A DNA stretch of 64,000 nt from Shinisaurus crocodilurus. Its lineage: Eukaryota > Chordata > Lepidosauria > Squamata > Shinisauridae. Positions 10,791 through 23,844 of this stretch are shown one piece after another; the stretch's first letter is position 1; every line of letters starts with the position of its first letter. The stretch is taken from contig JAHFWL010000993.1 of assembly GCA_021292165.1 (NCBI GenBank), forward strand, positions 1 to 64,000. The letters are read 5' to 3'. The notes under the pieces are model-generated. The model was not told where the DNA came from. It saw only the letters and a list, made by a program, of their open reading frames with translations, and ran no database searches. Position numbers and translations under genes: made by a program.

Positions 10791-13700
10791 TAAATCCCAC
10801 TTTTCAGTCAACCCCTTACCCATAGGCTTACACTCTTTATAATCTAAAAATACATGCTGCAAAAAGGAAAAAGGGATGGGGGGAGAAGAGTGGGGAGAAG
10901 AAAGTGGTCTTTTCAGCAGGGCTGGTGGAATGGCCATACTTCCCATCTCATCTTCCTCTGCTGTAGCCCACTGAAATGGCTGCAGCAGAGTCTACTCCAT
11001 TAGCCAAAACAGAGTCCTACTCCATTAGACAAAAAAAAATATCCTCCCACAGTTGAATTTCAGATATTATCTCATCGAGGGAGCAATCGAAGGAGTGGAG
11101 TCCTGGGTTTTTAGAGCCGCACTCGCAGGAGTGTCAATGTCCAGTTCCAGTGTGTCAGTGCCAATGGCCCAAGAACAGGGATTGTCAAAAATATGTTATG
11201 TAATTTGGAGTCTGTGCAGTTGTTAAAAGAAGCCTACTTTTTGCCCCTTATATTTTTCATTTTCCTTAGGTCCCTTAACTGCAAAAATAGTGTTGTGTCC
11301 CCCCCTATAAACTTTGTGTATAATAAAAACATAAATACAATAACAGATACAATTCCATTCCTGTGCAACACTTACATTCGTCCACCGTATTTCATCCCGC
11401 CTATACATACCCACATGTGCACCCACTTAAGAACCTCAGATAAAAAGGAGCGAGTCAAAATTCTCTCCAAAAATTCAAGGGCTCGTGCCTATATTTCTGC
11501 ACTCAGATCCTGCATTGCTCTTTTGTTAAAAGGGTATCTCTTTCCTTAAACCAGTGTTGCAAGTCCACCCAGCCACATCTGTTTCTTTGGAGGCTTGGTA
11601 GGTAGGATAGTCTTATTATAACAAGTCCTTAGAACATAATGCCCCCTTAGAATATATGCCCCCTATGTATTACTCCACATGTCAATGAATGGTTTGGGGC
11701 TTATGGTGAAGAAGAGGTCCCATTCCTTTTTTGAGCCAAATTGCTCAAACTAGGCAAGAAACCAGGGAAAAGGCAATCTGGTACAGTTGCGAATCTGAGC
11801 CACATGAACAGAGAGCACCGGTAATATTGAGATGTCAACAGGGGAGATGGATGAGTGACAAGCGTTGTGCCGCATGAATTCATTGCCTTTCTTTTCTTTC
11901 AGGGGACATTGAAATGTAATGAAACTTAAAACATTTTTAAACAATGCCTCGATTAAAATTTAATAGCAATGAAAATGAACAATATTCTTACAGGTTAGAA
12001 ATAGTCTTCATTATTCTTTTAAAAGTTCATATCATAAGGAGTAGCATAGTTAATAAGCGCCCTGAATATTTTTATTTTATTTTATGTACACTGTTCAGCT
12101 AGAAATTTAACAAGGATTTTTAATGAAATGATGGCAGAAATTGCAGTTTTATTGCATCCCTTTGCAGAATATCTCCTGTGAGACTAAGCTAGAGAGAGGC
12201 CAATATTAATGACTTTTCATAGGAACTGAGCAATAAGTTATGGGAAGCTTATAAAGATGATAATTTTAGGCTGCTGTTTGGATAGCTAAACAGCCTTTTG
12301 GAGAATTGCTGCTTAATAGACACATCATGGGAATTAAAGACATTTCGATGTTAATTTGTATACATATTCTTCTATAGGACCACATAGAGAGGTTCATTTT
12401 TGCAGATACTTTTGTTTGCTAGTCTACTGAGAGGGGAAACGAGAATTCATTTGCTGAAGAGTTTCTGTCAACTGAGGGCTTAAGAGGACCTTGAGAGTTG
12501 TCATGGGGCCCACGTTCATCCCCCTTCTCTCCCATCTCGGGTTTTTTAATAAGAATTGAAGAGTGTGCCATGTGATCTTAGTATGGTTTTGTTCTCATTA
12601 AAATTTAAAGAAATTGTTATTTTGGGAAATAAAGAGTTATGGTTGGGGGGAAATGAGCACCAACAATATTTACGGATGCACCAGTGCCAGCAATCTAACA
12701 CAGAGTGTTGACTTAGATCACACCAGCTATTGCCCACTTGGCAAATATATTTTAGTGTATTGCTATGCACCTATAATAATAAGTGAATGAATACAGAACT
12801 GATCCGATACAGCAACTGGCATTTTTCAAAACCTTTCACATGTTCCAATTTCTTGTATTTTAAATGCAGATGTTCATCAAACTTTTAATACCGGGGGGGG
12901 GGGGAGGCCTTGCTTGAAACCTGCTTTAGAGTGAAGCACTGGGTGGCAATAAACTTAATTCTGGCTTTTATCTTTCTTGGTTCCACCTCGAAGCTTTTAA
13001 ATATAACATTTCTGAAGTAAGAATTTCTTTTGTGTTAGTCATTTCTACGAACACCTGTGAACTGTTGAATTTAATTGGCCTGCAGCTGGGGCTGATTGTT
13101 AGAATATTGGTGTGTGTGTGTGTGTGTGTGTGCGGGGGTGGGTGGGTGGGTGGGGGTGCCAGTTGATTGGTTGTGTATCATCTGTTTTTCTCCATTCAGA
13201 TTTCTTTTTTTAAATGCAGGCTATGATGAAGGTTTATGGATTAGAGCCTTAAAATAGGAACACCAAGGCTTTGATGCCTCTGGATTGTGATTGGTTAGAC
13301 ATCAATAGCATATTGATCAGCTGAAGAGCAAGACTGGTTATCTTGATAGGCAACATGCCATATATATATTTGTAACTTTTTGAGAAAGGGGAGGTGCCAA
13401 GCACTATGTGTTATGGGCTTGGCATAGGGTTCAGCATTTCCTGAAGTGGGAATGGATGCCCAAATCTCTGTTGTGCCTTCCAGATGGTTTTGGTCTGCTC
13501 CCTCTTCTGCAGCGCTTATGAGTGTCATCTTTCTTGGATCATGATCACAGCATTAACTTCTACACAGACTTGCTGCAGCTTTAATCACAGTGACTGACTT
13601 TAAAATGCAAGTGCACAAATATTGTTGTGGGGTTGTCACTCTGTTTAGGTGTGTGAAGAGCTTATTGAGATTGGCTTGCATTGCCAAGGAAGACCATGAG

Positions 13701-13849
13701 TTGATCTTCATTGCCCGGTGGGCTAGCATTTTTTCAATATTGCTCCAATTCCAGTGGTCATAAGTTCACTGATCTAGCAAATGTGTGTTGTATTCCTCCA
13801 ATTGTCTGCTGAAGCCTCCTTGATTCCTTGCCACAAGGATATCCCGTTA
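10791..13849. other. Long unannotated stretch; candidate conserved DNA at 11990-12420
   Basis: 10840-10960 resembles LINE 3'-end sequence (GGTCTTTTCAGCAGGGCTGG). 11990-12420 is AT-rich with no repeat hallmarks and many TAAT-type words, so it is a weak conserved non-coding candidate. There is a G-run at about 12894-12904 and (TG)n followed by G-rich repeats at 13108-13156. No exon recognised. Confidence 0.3.
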
Positions 13850-16085
13850 GCGTATTTATAAACATCCCTTCATCAAAGGATATCAGGGTGGTGAACAATA
13901 AATATATAATAAAAAATACAATACAGTCATAAGACAATAAAAGGCAGTTAAAAAGCATGAAACAGATTGACTAGCTTAAAATGGCAGGGAGAACAAAGTT
14001 TTGACCTGGCAATGAAATGAAAGTAAGGCCGGTGTCAGTTGGACCTCCATGGGGAGAGTGTTGCATAAATAAGGTCCCATGACGGAGAAGGCTCTTTCCC
14101 TATTTGTCACACATTGTTTAATGGGGACCTCGAGAAGAGCTCCCCTGCATATCTCAAGACATGGACAGACTGGTCTAGGGAGAGGCATTCCTTCCGGTAT
14201 TTGAGCCCTAAACCATTTATAGTTTTGGGCTTTATAGGTAAGCATGGACACCTTGAATTGAGCCCAGAAACAAATGGGCAATCAGTGCAGCTCCATTAGG
14301 ATTGCTATAATATGTTTCCATCTGCCCACACCTGTTAACATTCTAGCAGCTGCACTTTGTATATATGGAAGGTTCTCGGTCCTCTTCAATGGCAGTCCCA
14401 TGTAAAATGCATTACAGTAGTCCAATCAGGAAGTTACCAGAGCATTGATCACTGTGGCCAGACTATCCCTACCTGGGAATAGTTGTAGCTGATGAACCAG
14501 TTAAAGTTGGTAAAATGCATTCCCGCTACTGAGGCCACCTGGGCCTCCAATGACAAAGCTGGATCCAGGAGTACCCCTAAGCTACACACCAGCTCTTTCA
14601 AGGCAAGTACAGCCATATATGGAACAGGCTAACCACCCTGTTCTTGTACATGAGAGCCACCTACCCACAGGGGCTTTGTCTTGTTTGGGATTCAGCTTCA
14701 GTTTATTGGCCCTCATCAAACCCATTACCAAATCCAGACACTGGTTCAGCATTTGCACGCCTCTCCTGACTAGGATGACACCCAGCTTGATTTCTTCTTG
14801 TCATCAACATATTGATGGCAGCTCACTTCAGATCCCCTGATTACCTTACCCAGTGGCTTCATGTAGATATTAAGAAGCATGGAGAATAAGATGTAATTTG
14901 TGCGACTCCAGAACATAAATTCCATGGAGTCAAGCAGAAACCCTCCAATGCTATTTTCTAAAACTGACCCTGTATATAGGAGCAAAATCACCACCCCCCT
15001 ACCTGCAATCTGCAGGGTTGGTCCAGCAAGATAACATGGTCAATGGTATCAAAGCGTCTGAGAGATCTAGGAGAATCCACGGGGTCACACTGCCCCAACA
15101 AAGGTCATCCTTCAGGTCACCAAGGCCATTTCCTCACTAGTAGTTCCTCAATAAACCAGGAAGCTGGCTGGACTCGTCAGTGCAAGAGAGGATGCTTGGG
15201 AGTGATCGTGTCAATAGCTCGTTACATCTCACAATTAAATAGCAAGACCAGAGCTTCAAGAGGAGCACCAGCCATGTCAAGCAGAAATTCTCTAGGAGCA
15301 TTCATGAATCCTTTGGTTTCCATACATCTCTGGGGGTGGACTGCCTTTCTCAGTCCTCCACCCCTGTGGAGGGCAGTGGCCACTGACAGTCTAAATTTCA
15401 CCAGGAAGGGGTTTGACCATGACAGTGGGATCACAACAAATCCCTCTAATTGTAGACCTCCAATCTTATACTTGGTTGAAAACGCCAGGTCAAGAGTGTA
15501 TCCTGCCGAATGAGTTGGTCCATTCATTGACTTATTTATTTATTATAATACTTCTATACCACTTGATATACTGCTTAACAGAATCCCTACTCTATTTCTC
15601 TGGCTCAGCACCAGGTGGAAAACTCGAACCCAGCATCAGGGTGGCCTGATGAATTCTTTATAGATGATAGCAACCTCCCTCCCCGACCCTCCAGCCAGTG
15701 TTGGTGCTGCACTATATACCCAGGTGGACAAAGCTGGGACAGACCAGTGCTATCAGCTCCTCCACCCAGGTCTCAGTGACACATGCCAGGTTGGTGCCTA
15801 TCAACAATCAAATCATGGATGAGAGCTGCTTTATTTTGGACTGACCCGGCATTAACAAGCAACAAGCATCCCAAGGCCAGAGGGATGGTTAATATGGGAA
15901 CCCAAATCCTGCTGGATGGAGGGTGGACCAGATGAGGAGGTAACTCTTAGATGTCTCACTGCTCTTCCTCTCAACTCGCTCTTCCAAACCCCAATGCCAT
16001 ACCTCCCTCTGCTCGTGATGACTGCAATAGAGGCACCCCCACCAATACCATTGCCCAGGTACATTACATCAACGGGATAACCCTA
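13850..16085 (-). mobile_element. Decayed L2-like (CR1-group) LINE
   Basis: Reading the minus strand from the right, I see an endonuclease-domain remnant at about 15640-15860, reverse-transcriptase pieces near 15222-15527 (THSAGYTLDLAFS; SVATALHRGGG) and 14770-14994 (LLNIYMKPLGKVIRGS followed by HQYVDD, the catalytic YxDD region), and the C-terminal part at 13976-14281 (NRERAFSVMGPYLCNTLP). Frames are broken by stops and indels, and part of the RT core is missing. The 3' end lies near 13850. The pattern fits the L2-like LINEs of squamates; clade assignment is from remembered motifs. Confidence 0.8.
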
Positions 16086-17152
16086 TAAAATGGACACAGG
16101 TTATGGTCAGTGCAAGAACGCAGCCAACTAAAGTGCAAATAGATGGCATTAAGTGCAAGATGTGCAGTAAAATGCAGTGCAGTGGAGTCAGAGTGCAGAA
16201 ATAGATTGCCAATAAACTTATCAAAAATATTAAAGAGTAGTCATAAAAAGATATTAACTCAAAAGCCCATTTTCCTCATCAAAACCTTCTGAAGTGCGCC
16301 CCTTTGTGGGTGACCCATTGCCCTAGGCAAGCCTGAAAAAAATGCCTAATCCCCAGCGGAAGCTGGGCCTAACTGATCGAATGTCACTGTCTGTTCTGTA
16401 GGTGGGTCTTCCCAGGTAGTTGTTTCTGGCTGCCACCTCCCTGCAACCTCTTGATCTTCCACCACTAGCTCCAGAGACTATCACTCCTCAGCTACTGGCT
16501 TCACTGCTCATTTTTCTTTTGAATCTCCCATTGCTAGTCCTATGTCCATTCTGGAGTGTGTATGTGTGTGTGTGTGTGTGTAGCTCTGAGAGGCAGATCT
16601 CTATTCTCTGTGAACATGAACAGGGTATGTAAGATTACATGTACAGTAGTAACAAGACAGGCCCCTTAGATTCTCTTGTATAATACAGCTGCTGTTAGGC
16701 GTGGCATTTTTCCTCTTCTTGCCATCTCCTTCCAGTTGTTGGTGTAGTCTCTCCTTCCTGCAGCTTGCCTCTGTGTGGCAAGGCTGCATGAAGCTGATAA
16801 AGTTTGAATACCCATATTTCTGAACTCAGGATGATCACAAGTTTTAATTGCTCCACACACACACACTGCAAACTCTTCCAAGCTGAGCACAGGTTCCATT
16901 TTCTGCCCCTTGTGTGTAATCATTGCCATTTCAATCCCCATTTTACATCTTTCCTCATGGAGTTTTTTGACAATAATCCACCATCAAGGGGACATGTGTA
17001 AGTTATGCTTTATGTTTCAGTCAGGGAATTGCTCCCATAAGTGATTCTTGCATCTAGATGCCAATGAAAATGTAATTGTGAAATGTGTTAACACATGCAG
17101 TTTGGTTTCTTACAAACTGCGTGTGCTTTCTGGAGTTGCTGGAAAACCTTTA
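16086..17152. other. Unannotated stretch with a (TG)n at 16557-16580
   Basis: About 16110-16200 is rich in GTGCA/TGCAG words and could be LINE 5' sequence. Nothing else recognised. Confidence 0.35.
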
Positions 17153-17405
17153 CAGTAATACCTTGGATTCCAAGCATAATTCGTTCCGGAACCGTGCTTG
17201 TAATCCAAAACACTCTTATATCAAAGCGAGTCTCTGGTGGGCATGAGCGGGGCCGATTTCAGCCCGCTACGCCTGCTCGAGGCGAGCGGTTACATCCCTA
17301 CGACTACTTGTCTTGCAAGACCTTGCTCGTTTATCAAGTCAAAATTTTTTGCTTGTCTTGCAAAACGCTCCCAGACCAAGTTACTTGCAATCCAAGGTAT
17401 TACTG
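17153..17405. mobile_element. Tigger-like MITE, subfamily A
   Basis: Ends CAGTAATACCTTGGATTCCA and GCAATCCAAGGTATTACTG are inverted copies, flanked by TA at 17151-17152 and 17406-17407. A near-identical organisation occurs at 34491-34748. The GC-rich centre (CGCTACGCCTGCTCGAGGCG) is shared by both copies. Confidence 0.9.
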
Positions 17406-17659
17406 TACTTGGTTTGTAGAGGAAACTAACTGTATTCAGTACACACTTTGCTCCTGCTACATTTTGCTGTTACCTAGGCAAGAGACCCACTCTCTGAAAC
17501 TACCAAATGTGTGAATGGAGACTGAAACTGCCCATTACACTTGAAATGCGTATCAAGCTTCCCCATGTTGAATTCTTCTCCTTTGCCCCACGAGTCATTC
17601 CGTAGTGATTTCACCCTTTGCCCCCGTCTGCATATTTTGGCAAACATACTGCATTTTGG
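17406..17659. other. Unannotated stretch, nothing recognised
   Basis: No exon or repeat end recognised. Confidence 0.4.
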
Positions 17660-17890
17660 GAATGGGGAATAGCTCAGCGGTGGGGTGTGTGCTTCGCATG
17701 CAGAATGTCCCAGGTTCAGTACCTAGGTAGCATCTTTTTATTTTATTTTATTATTTTTTTTAAAAGAATCTCATTCAGCTGAGAAAATTCACCTGCCCGA
17801 AACCCTGGAGAGCTGTTGACAACTCAGAATAGGCAATACTGGGCAAAGATGGAGCAGTGGACTGACTCGGGATAAGGTAGCTTCATATGT
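17660..17890 (+). repeat. tRNA-derived SINE, 'TAGCTCAG' family
   Basis: Head GGGAATAGCTCAGCGGTGGG with CGCATGCAGAATGTCCCAGG as B-box region, then GAAACCCTGGAGAGCTGTTG and a GACTGACTCGGGATAAGGTA tail. The same family recurs at 22810, 34033, 45475, 49665, 51378 and 58287. An insertion of T-rich sequence lies at about 17740-17765. Confidence 0.85.
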
Positions 17891-18308
17891 CCCGTGGCAG
17901 CCATTGATGTGGGACAGGGTGTGGGGAAGGACAACATGAGGCATCAATGGCACTAGGTACGTAATTCAAGACATGACAGGGGAGAAGGGAAGAACTCAAA
18001 ATGGGGGCATCCCATGCCATACACAATGTTAGCTCTGGCCTATGGTTCTCAGTCCTTTGTGTGTGTCGTGTCGGGCATATTGACCTGTGTGTGTTACTAT
18101 GGGGGAAACTTGCGTAAATCAGGATTGGCACTCACTCAATGAAAAAGAATCCTAGTTGATTAGTTAAAATCTAAACTGCATGGCTAAAGGCAACATTTTT
18201 GGGGAGGAGAGCATACCGTACTTCCTTTGTTTTTTAGGTTATGCATATTTGTGTCCCAGCAGGCCCCTTCTTAGAAGAGCCGCCCCCCATGCATGAGAGA
18301 GAATTTTC
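17891..18308. other. Unannotated stretch, nothing recognised
   Basis: No exon or repeat end recognised. Confidence 0.4.
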
Positions 18309-18475
18309 ATAGCTCATAGAGTTGGAAGGGGCCTACAAGGTCATCGAGTCCAACTCCCTGCTCAGTGCAGGAAACTAGAGGAGGGGTCTCCCATCCAAGT
18401 AATAACCAGGCCTGACCCTGCTTAGCTTTCCACGCTCAGACAAGCTGAGCGATCTTCTAAGATGGTGCTTGCCTT
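18309..18475 (-). repeat. 5S rRNA-derived SINE
   Basis: On the minus strand it contains GGAAAGCTAAGCAGGGTCAG followed by GGTTATTACTTGGATGGGAG, the internal promoter half of 5S rRNA. It then ends in GGTTGGACTCGATGACC-type sequence and TCCAACTCTATGAGCTATGA, resembling the CR1 LINE 3' tail. It is not a functional 5S gene because its 3' half is replaced. Confidence 0.9.
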
Positions 18476-18671
18476 CTGTGGTGTTTAGACATACATGTAT
18501 TAAAACCTCTTTCTTCTTGTTGTTATTAACATATGTTCCCGATTCTCAGTCTATCATGAGTTTTTAATGGACGAATCTAACCAGTTGACTAAATGTTGCA
18601 GCCCCAGCACAGATAGCTCTAGCCACTGTTGTTCAGGTCCTGAATGTTCTTGTTTGTTTCTCTCCCTCCCC

Positions 18672-18674
<3 letters not shown>

Positions 18675-18710
<36 letters not shown>

Positions 18711-18720
18711 TGAGTGTGAG
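18675..18720. repeat. (TG)n microsatellite
   Basis: GT run ending in GAGTGAGTGTGAG. Confidence 0.95.
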
Positions 18721-20092
18721 TTAGTCATTGGGTTAGGCTAACTGAACAGGGACTGTGTCTTTTTAATGAGATGTAGGTCTGTGCCTCTTGAAAAGATCTG
18801 GTCTTAATGAATTTCCTTCTGTCTGAATATCTTGGTAAAAAGACCAAATTTTCTCCCTCTCTCTTAAAGCAATTAATTGTGGCTAGCTGTGTTTGCAAAC
18901 CTGGTTGTTCTGTGACAAAATCCCACAGCAGTGGTGGTCTGGGGAAGGTTTCCAGAAAGCGTTGAAAGATAACATTGTTTGTAACAATTGAGACAAATGC
19001 TTTTCCTTTGTGTTGAAGAAGGCTCATTTAGCAGAATCTCCAGCAGCAAGTTGTTGAGCGTTTTACAATAGTTTTATTTACCTGTGTATGTGGTAAAGCA
19101 AATTGTTGAAAGAGTAAGCATAAAGCGGTTTGTATGCCATTAAGCAGCGTAGAGCAGCCACTGCGGAAACAACAGTTGCTCAGAGAATGTTCTATTAATG
19201 ATGTAGCACAGTGAGGAGAGATGCGTTGCTGAGCTACTTGTTCCTGTTACGGTAACAGAAAGCTCTGGTTCCTGAATTAATCAAAGGCCCTGGACTGTAA
19301 TGTCATTATGAATAATCAGAACATTTCAGCCCGAGGCTTGGCCCATCATTCTGGCAAGCACTGAACTCCGTCAGTCTCGATTGAAGTTGTGCCAATCTTC
19401 CTTGGCAACGCTGATTGATGTGATCTCTTTCCTCGCCATTAATTTGAACCGCCAGACAGTACGCAGCTACGCTTTGGCCATCACAGGCATTGAGATGAAT
19501 TCGTTTTGATTACTTCTGCTTGAGACTTGGGGAAACATGAACATCTAGTTGCCATGCTCATTGTCCCCTACTTTTCTGAGTGTGCACATGTGCAGGACTT
19601 GGCATGTTTCAAATGAACGCCCGTGTGACAGTGGCTCAAGAGTGTCGCACGTGCTTGATGTATGTGTGCACTGGTCTCCACCTCCCCCCTCAAAATTTCT
19701 TTTGAGTTTCGCTACCTAAATCTAAGTGACAGAAAAGCTTTTTAGTGCTAATTACCTTTCACCAAAGCACGCCTCCTTTCTCCCCCTGCAAAGCAGCAAA
19801 TGAAATGGTGCAGTTTCCTCAGTGGCCTCGTTTTAATGCACATTTTCAGCCTTCAGTGAGTTGTCAGTCCTCTCTGCTCCCCAGTACAAATTTAGTCTAA
19901 ATGAAATGACTAGTTTGAGGTTTTTTGTGCTCTGTAGACTGAAACAAGTAATAAACAGCTTATGTAATCATCCTAATCACAAATCTCAGCCAAGAAATGT
20001 CATAAAACCTTGCTGCGTACAGCACCTCTCAATGATATTTTTTTTTGCAGCATGTGAATACTATATATTATGATGAGTGTTTTTGTCTAGAT
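18721..20092. other. No repeats recognised; strongest conserved non-coding candidate of the window at 19060-19530
   Basis: The block has ordinary complexity, no transposon ends, and dense AT-rich transcription-factor-like words (TTAATGATG, GAATTAATCAAAGG, TCATTATGAATAATCAGAAC). It carries no open frame with splice signals. A regulatory role is inference only. Confidence 0.3.
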
Positions 20093-20207
20093 CAGTGTTC
20101 TCCAACCTTGGGTCCCCAGATGTTTTTGGCCTACAACTCCCAGCATGCCCCAGCCAGCGGGAGTTGTAGGCCAAAAACATCTGGGGACCCAAGGTTGGAG
20201 AACACTG
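20093..20207. mobile_element. hAT MITE, 115-bp form
   Basis: Inverted ends CAGTGTTCTCCAACCTTGGG and its complement, flanked by perfect 8-bp duplications GTCTAGAT at 20085-20092 and 20208-20215. One inner arm (about 20 bp) is deleted, so it is an incomplete palindrome. The copy at 49817 carries the mirror-image deletion. Confidence 0.95.
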
Positions 20208-20215
20208 GTCTAGAT

Positions 20216-21064
20216 TTCTCCCCACCCCAGTTTCCAACTTGGAAGAGTTGCTTTCCTCATCAGGACTTACATTTTCCATCAATACATCTATACTGGCATT
20301 TAATTTTGCCTTTAGACCACCCCCAACACAAAAATAAATTAATGCTCCAAAGTTTGCTTGTTTGTTTGCTTTTGAGTTTTCTTTTTTTTTTTTTAGTAAG
20401 TTTTTTTGTTATATGGAAAGTGATTTGAACAAGCCCATATTATAGCGATATATCACAAAATATTATTTCCTCACAAGAGTCCATCAGATTTCAGGAGACT
20501 GTTTAGCTGTTATTTTAATGGGTTGAAGACTTCAAGAAACTGTTACATCCTTGTGTAATTGGATGTTGGTTCTATTAATTTTGTTTAATCTTGAAAGGTT
20601 TGAAAGATCTGGTGTCCGTCTTCCATGGGTGAGTTCACAGATAACATAGGATTGGAGGGGACCTAACAATATTCTATGCTAACACCACAAATCTGGGACT
20701 TAAAGCATCTTGGGGGTTTCCTTGGGCAATTCATTATCTCTCAGCCTATTTTAATTTATGGAGGGGTTGAGAGAAGAAAATTAGAACCCCGTATAAACCG
20801 GCTACCCTGAGGTCCCAGAGGAAAGACAGGAGGCAATTGCCAGAATAACTAAGTAGAAACTGCATTATATGAATTGTAGGCAAACCGATTATTAGTATTA
20901 GTATTTATTGATTTCCATTGAAATGCATGTATATTGTATGGATGGGAATCTTACCTGGTGTGGGATTTGACATAGTCCCATTGCTATTTAGCATTTAAAT
21001 GATATATTTGATTTGCGAAATACTCTACAGTCTTTTCTCCTTATCAATTCCTTACTTTTTTTTT
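20216..21064. other. Unannotated stretch, nothing recognised
   Basis: T-runs at about 20382-20394. No exon or repeat end recognised. Confidence 0.4.
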
Positions 21065-21250
21065 TTTTTTAAACTGTATGGCAGATTATTGGCATCCCCC
21101 ATTGTACAGAACGGGTGTGGAAGCTGAGGGGAGGCTTGCCCAAGGCCACCCAGTGAATGAATATGTGTGACAGAAGCATGTCTTGAACCCAGGTCTCCTG
21201 GTACCGGGCCAATTCTCTGTGCACTGGCCAACATTGGTTCTCATCAGCAC
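21065..21250 (-). repeat. MIR-like (CORE-SINE) fragment
   Basis: GCCCAAGGCCACCCAGTGAA, then TTGAACCCAGGTCTCCTGG and a CACTGGCC segment match the layout of an old tRNA-derived MIR SINE on the minus strand. Confidence 0.65.
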
Positions 21251-22809
21251 CGTGCAGACAGTAATTAATAGGAAACAAGAAGGTGTGGTAATACAGTAGT
21301 TCTGAAAATGCAGTGTGAATTGTCCAGTTATCCCGCTGACAGCAATTGTTCGCACATCCTGGGAGAAAAATTCAAAGGGAGATATTGATGTGGTGGAACA
21401 CATCCATATTTCCATATGAAATGCTAGGTTCCTAGTGTTCCGAGTAGGTGTTCTTGATGAACTGAAATAAATACATATTGTCTTCACATGTTGGGACAAG
21501 CAACTAAAAATGAATATCTCTCTCTGTGTGTATATTTTAATCCCTACTGGTGTGTAGTAAGAAACATTGCTTGCTTTAATATGTAACTCAAGCTGGTGTG
21601 AGGAATGGGAGTGGGTGGGTGGAAGACATTATCTTCCAGTAATGTAAAAATTCCCAATGGGCAGGGGTACATTTACTCTCTAAGCTGCCTGTGTTTTCTT
21701 ATGCTGTACCACTTTGGAATATAGCAAATGGAAGCATATCTGAAACACGTGATCCCTGATTGCTGCTAGAAAAGCCTGTTTGTATCTTGTAAACGACAAA
21801 ATACAAAGCTTCAGGTGGCAGCTGAAGAGACATCTTCATTGACTTCATATGCCTGATTGCATGAGGGGTGTGTGCAAAACCGGAAGCGAGTGCCATATTT
21901 TAAGAACTGCAGAAGTCAAGCGTCCAAAAGGTAATAGAGTTGACCTTTCATTTCAGAAATCATGAGTGAACACCTGAGATTATTTTGCTTCCAAACTTTA
22001 TTTCAAGGTCTGCTTAGCAATCAGTTTTCATAAGAGGAGGGATTTAGGGTCAGTGGAACATAGGCTGCAGAGTTACAGAGAAGATTCTCCCACAAATCTT
22101 CCACCCCCAAGAGTTAGGTGGGACCTCCCTTTAAGTGACAAATGCTGAAACTTTAGATCATAGACAAGTATGGCTGAATTGCCCTCATGTCACTGCCTAC
22201 CTTTATAGGGGAATGAAGTTTTGAGAGCTTCCACTTCAGCATGCAAATCCTACCTTTCCTTACATTTCTAAGCATATATAAAGAAACCTATCCCCACCAC
22301 TCCATCTTCTCTGTAGCCTTGAGGACAAGAATCTTGTTCACGTTAAAAGAGAGAGAGAGAGGGAGAAGTTGGAAACGAGGGGCTTTAGAAGGTTGAAGGG
22401 CACTCCCAGATTCTTTGCTGAAAAATTAGGTTCTGCAGCATGAAAATAGAGTTGTCTTAACTAAATAGCGAAGACAAATCACTTAATCCTTTTGAAAATC
22501 ATATTAAACACACCGTCTGAATCGAGAGACGTGCGTAGATCAGCAGTACCATCAAAGAATGCCCTTTCGGTGAGCTCTAATTTAAGATCCAATTAGAACC
22601 CACATTTTTAATCTGCAATTAATGAATTCATCAATTAATTGTATCAATTGATAAATGCTTTCTTCTCCTGCTTATTAGTTTATGGTGTCTAAGATACAAA
22701 ATAGGTAAAGTTGGCACCATTAATTTTCTTGTTCTACTGGTGCAGGAAAGGCAAGCTCAGTTGCAGCAAATGTCCCAAAAGAAGACAAAACTTTTGCCTT
22801 CCCAAGTGT
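21251..22809. other. Unannotated; weak conserved non-coding candidate at 22490-22700
   Basis: 22600-22660 contains clustered AATTAATGAATTCATCAATT homeodomain-like words. Short (GA)n at about 22349-22362. No repeat or exon recognised. Confidence 0.25.
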
Positions 22810-22985
22810 TAGGAGCATAGGAAGCTGAGGCAGACCATCTAGCCCAGTATTGTCGGTACTGACTGGCAGCAGCGTTTCTCCTGGGCTTCAAGCAGGCATT
22901 TTTCCAGCTCTACCTGGAGATGCCATGGATCAAACCTGGGACTTTCCGCATGCGAGGCGTGTGCTCTGACGCTGATGGCAGTATG
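22810..22985 (-). repeat. tRNA-derived SINE, 'TAGCTCAG' family
   Basis: AGGAGCATAGGAAGCTGAGG start, CTAGCCCAGTATTGTCGGTA, then TGCCATGGATCAAACCTGGG (B box inverted) and GCATGCGAGGCGTGTGCTCT. Reverse orientation. Confidence 0.85.
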
Positions 22986-23079
22986 ATGCTGCACCTGGTG
23001 TGTTGCAGGGAGCTTTCTGGGGTGGTGTCTATAAAGCTCACTGGGTGTCCTCGCAAAAGTTCTGGGCTGGGAGCAGTAC

Positions 23080-23155
23080 ATAGTGTTGGACTATGACTCC
23101 CAGCATCCCCCCAGCCAGCATCTGGAGGGTTCCAGGTAGGGGAAGGCTGACACAG
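23080..23155. mobile_element. hAT-type palindrome fragment
   Basis: GGACTATGACTCCCAGCATC, CAGCCAGCATCTGGAGGG and GGGGAAGGCTG match part of another palindromic hAT MITE family also seen at 43957 and 63886. Confidence 0.5.
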
Positions 23156-23844
23156 CCAGATTAAAGTTAAACTTAGCCATACCAAAATTGTGGTGTTGAC
23201 CCAGTAGGAGAAATAATAAAATGCTAATGTTAAAAATTCAAAAGCCTGTCCTAAATTGGAAGGTCTTACAGAGCTTTTCAAAGTGATTTGGAGTCAAGCT
23301 TTGGTGAATGTCTAGGGAGCTGCAGAACATTTCCCTATGTGCTTCTTTTCCCTATGTGCTTCTTTTCTCTATGTGCTTCTTTTCATTACTGAGGGAGCAC
23401 CCTCCCATCTGTCAATGTGGGGCTCAAAGGAGGCACCATCTATTGTTGTGAGAGTAAATACTGTAAAGAAATGTATACATCCAAAATACTGCAGCAACTA
23501 TGATTAGGGTAGTAAAAAATAACTGGCCCTGAAGTACTGAACTATCATGACAAGCATGCAATGACTTACACGACCACGTGCCACAGGATGGAAGAGGTTA
23601 GTCAGAAGCACCCAATTTTTAAAGGGGTTCTTGCTTTTATTTCATTTTCTTTACTGAAGCACACAAGAGAGAGAGTGCAAGTCTTAGTGGCGTCAAGGTG
23701 CTTTCCTGTTAGTTCTGGTTTCCTGAGTGAGGCACCAATCCTTCACCCTCCACTTAAAGTGGCCCACCAGATAGAGGATACTTAGTCAACAACTAGCCAT
23801 ACTAGCTAAATGGACTCCTCCCCCATTTAGACTGGGGGACAGAC
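23156..23844. other. Unannotated stretch with a triplicated 20-bp motif
   Basis: Around 23325-23388, about 20-bp units reading TCCCTATGTGCTTCTTTT are repeated three times in tandem. Otherwise nothing recognised. Confidence 0.5.

Noticed and set aside
18309..18475. 5S rRNA gene
   Set aside because: Only the 5' half and internal promoter resemble 5S. The 3' half is replaced by a LINE-like tail, and four dispersed copies exist, so these are SINEs.
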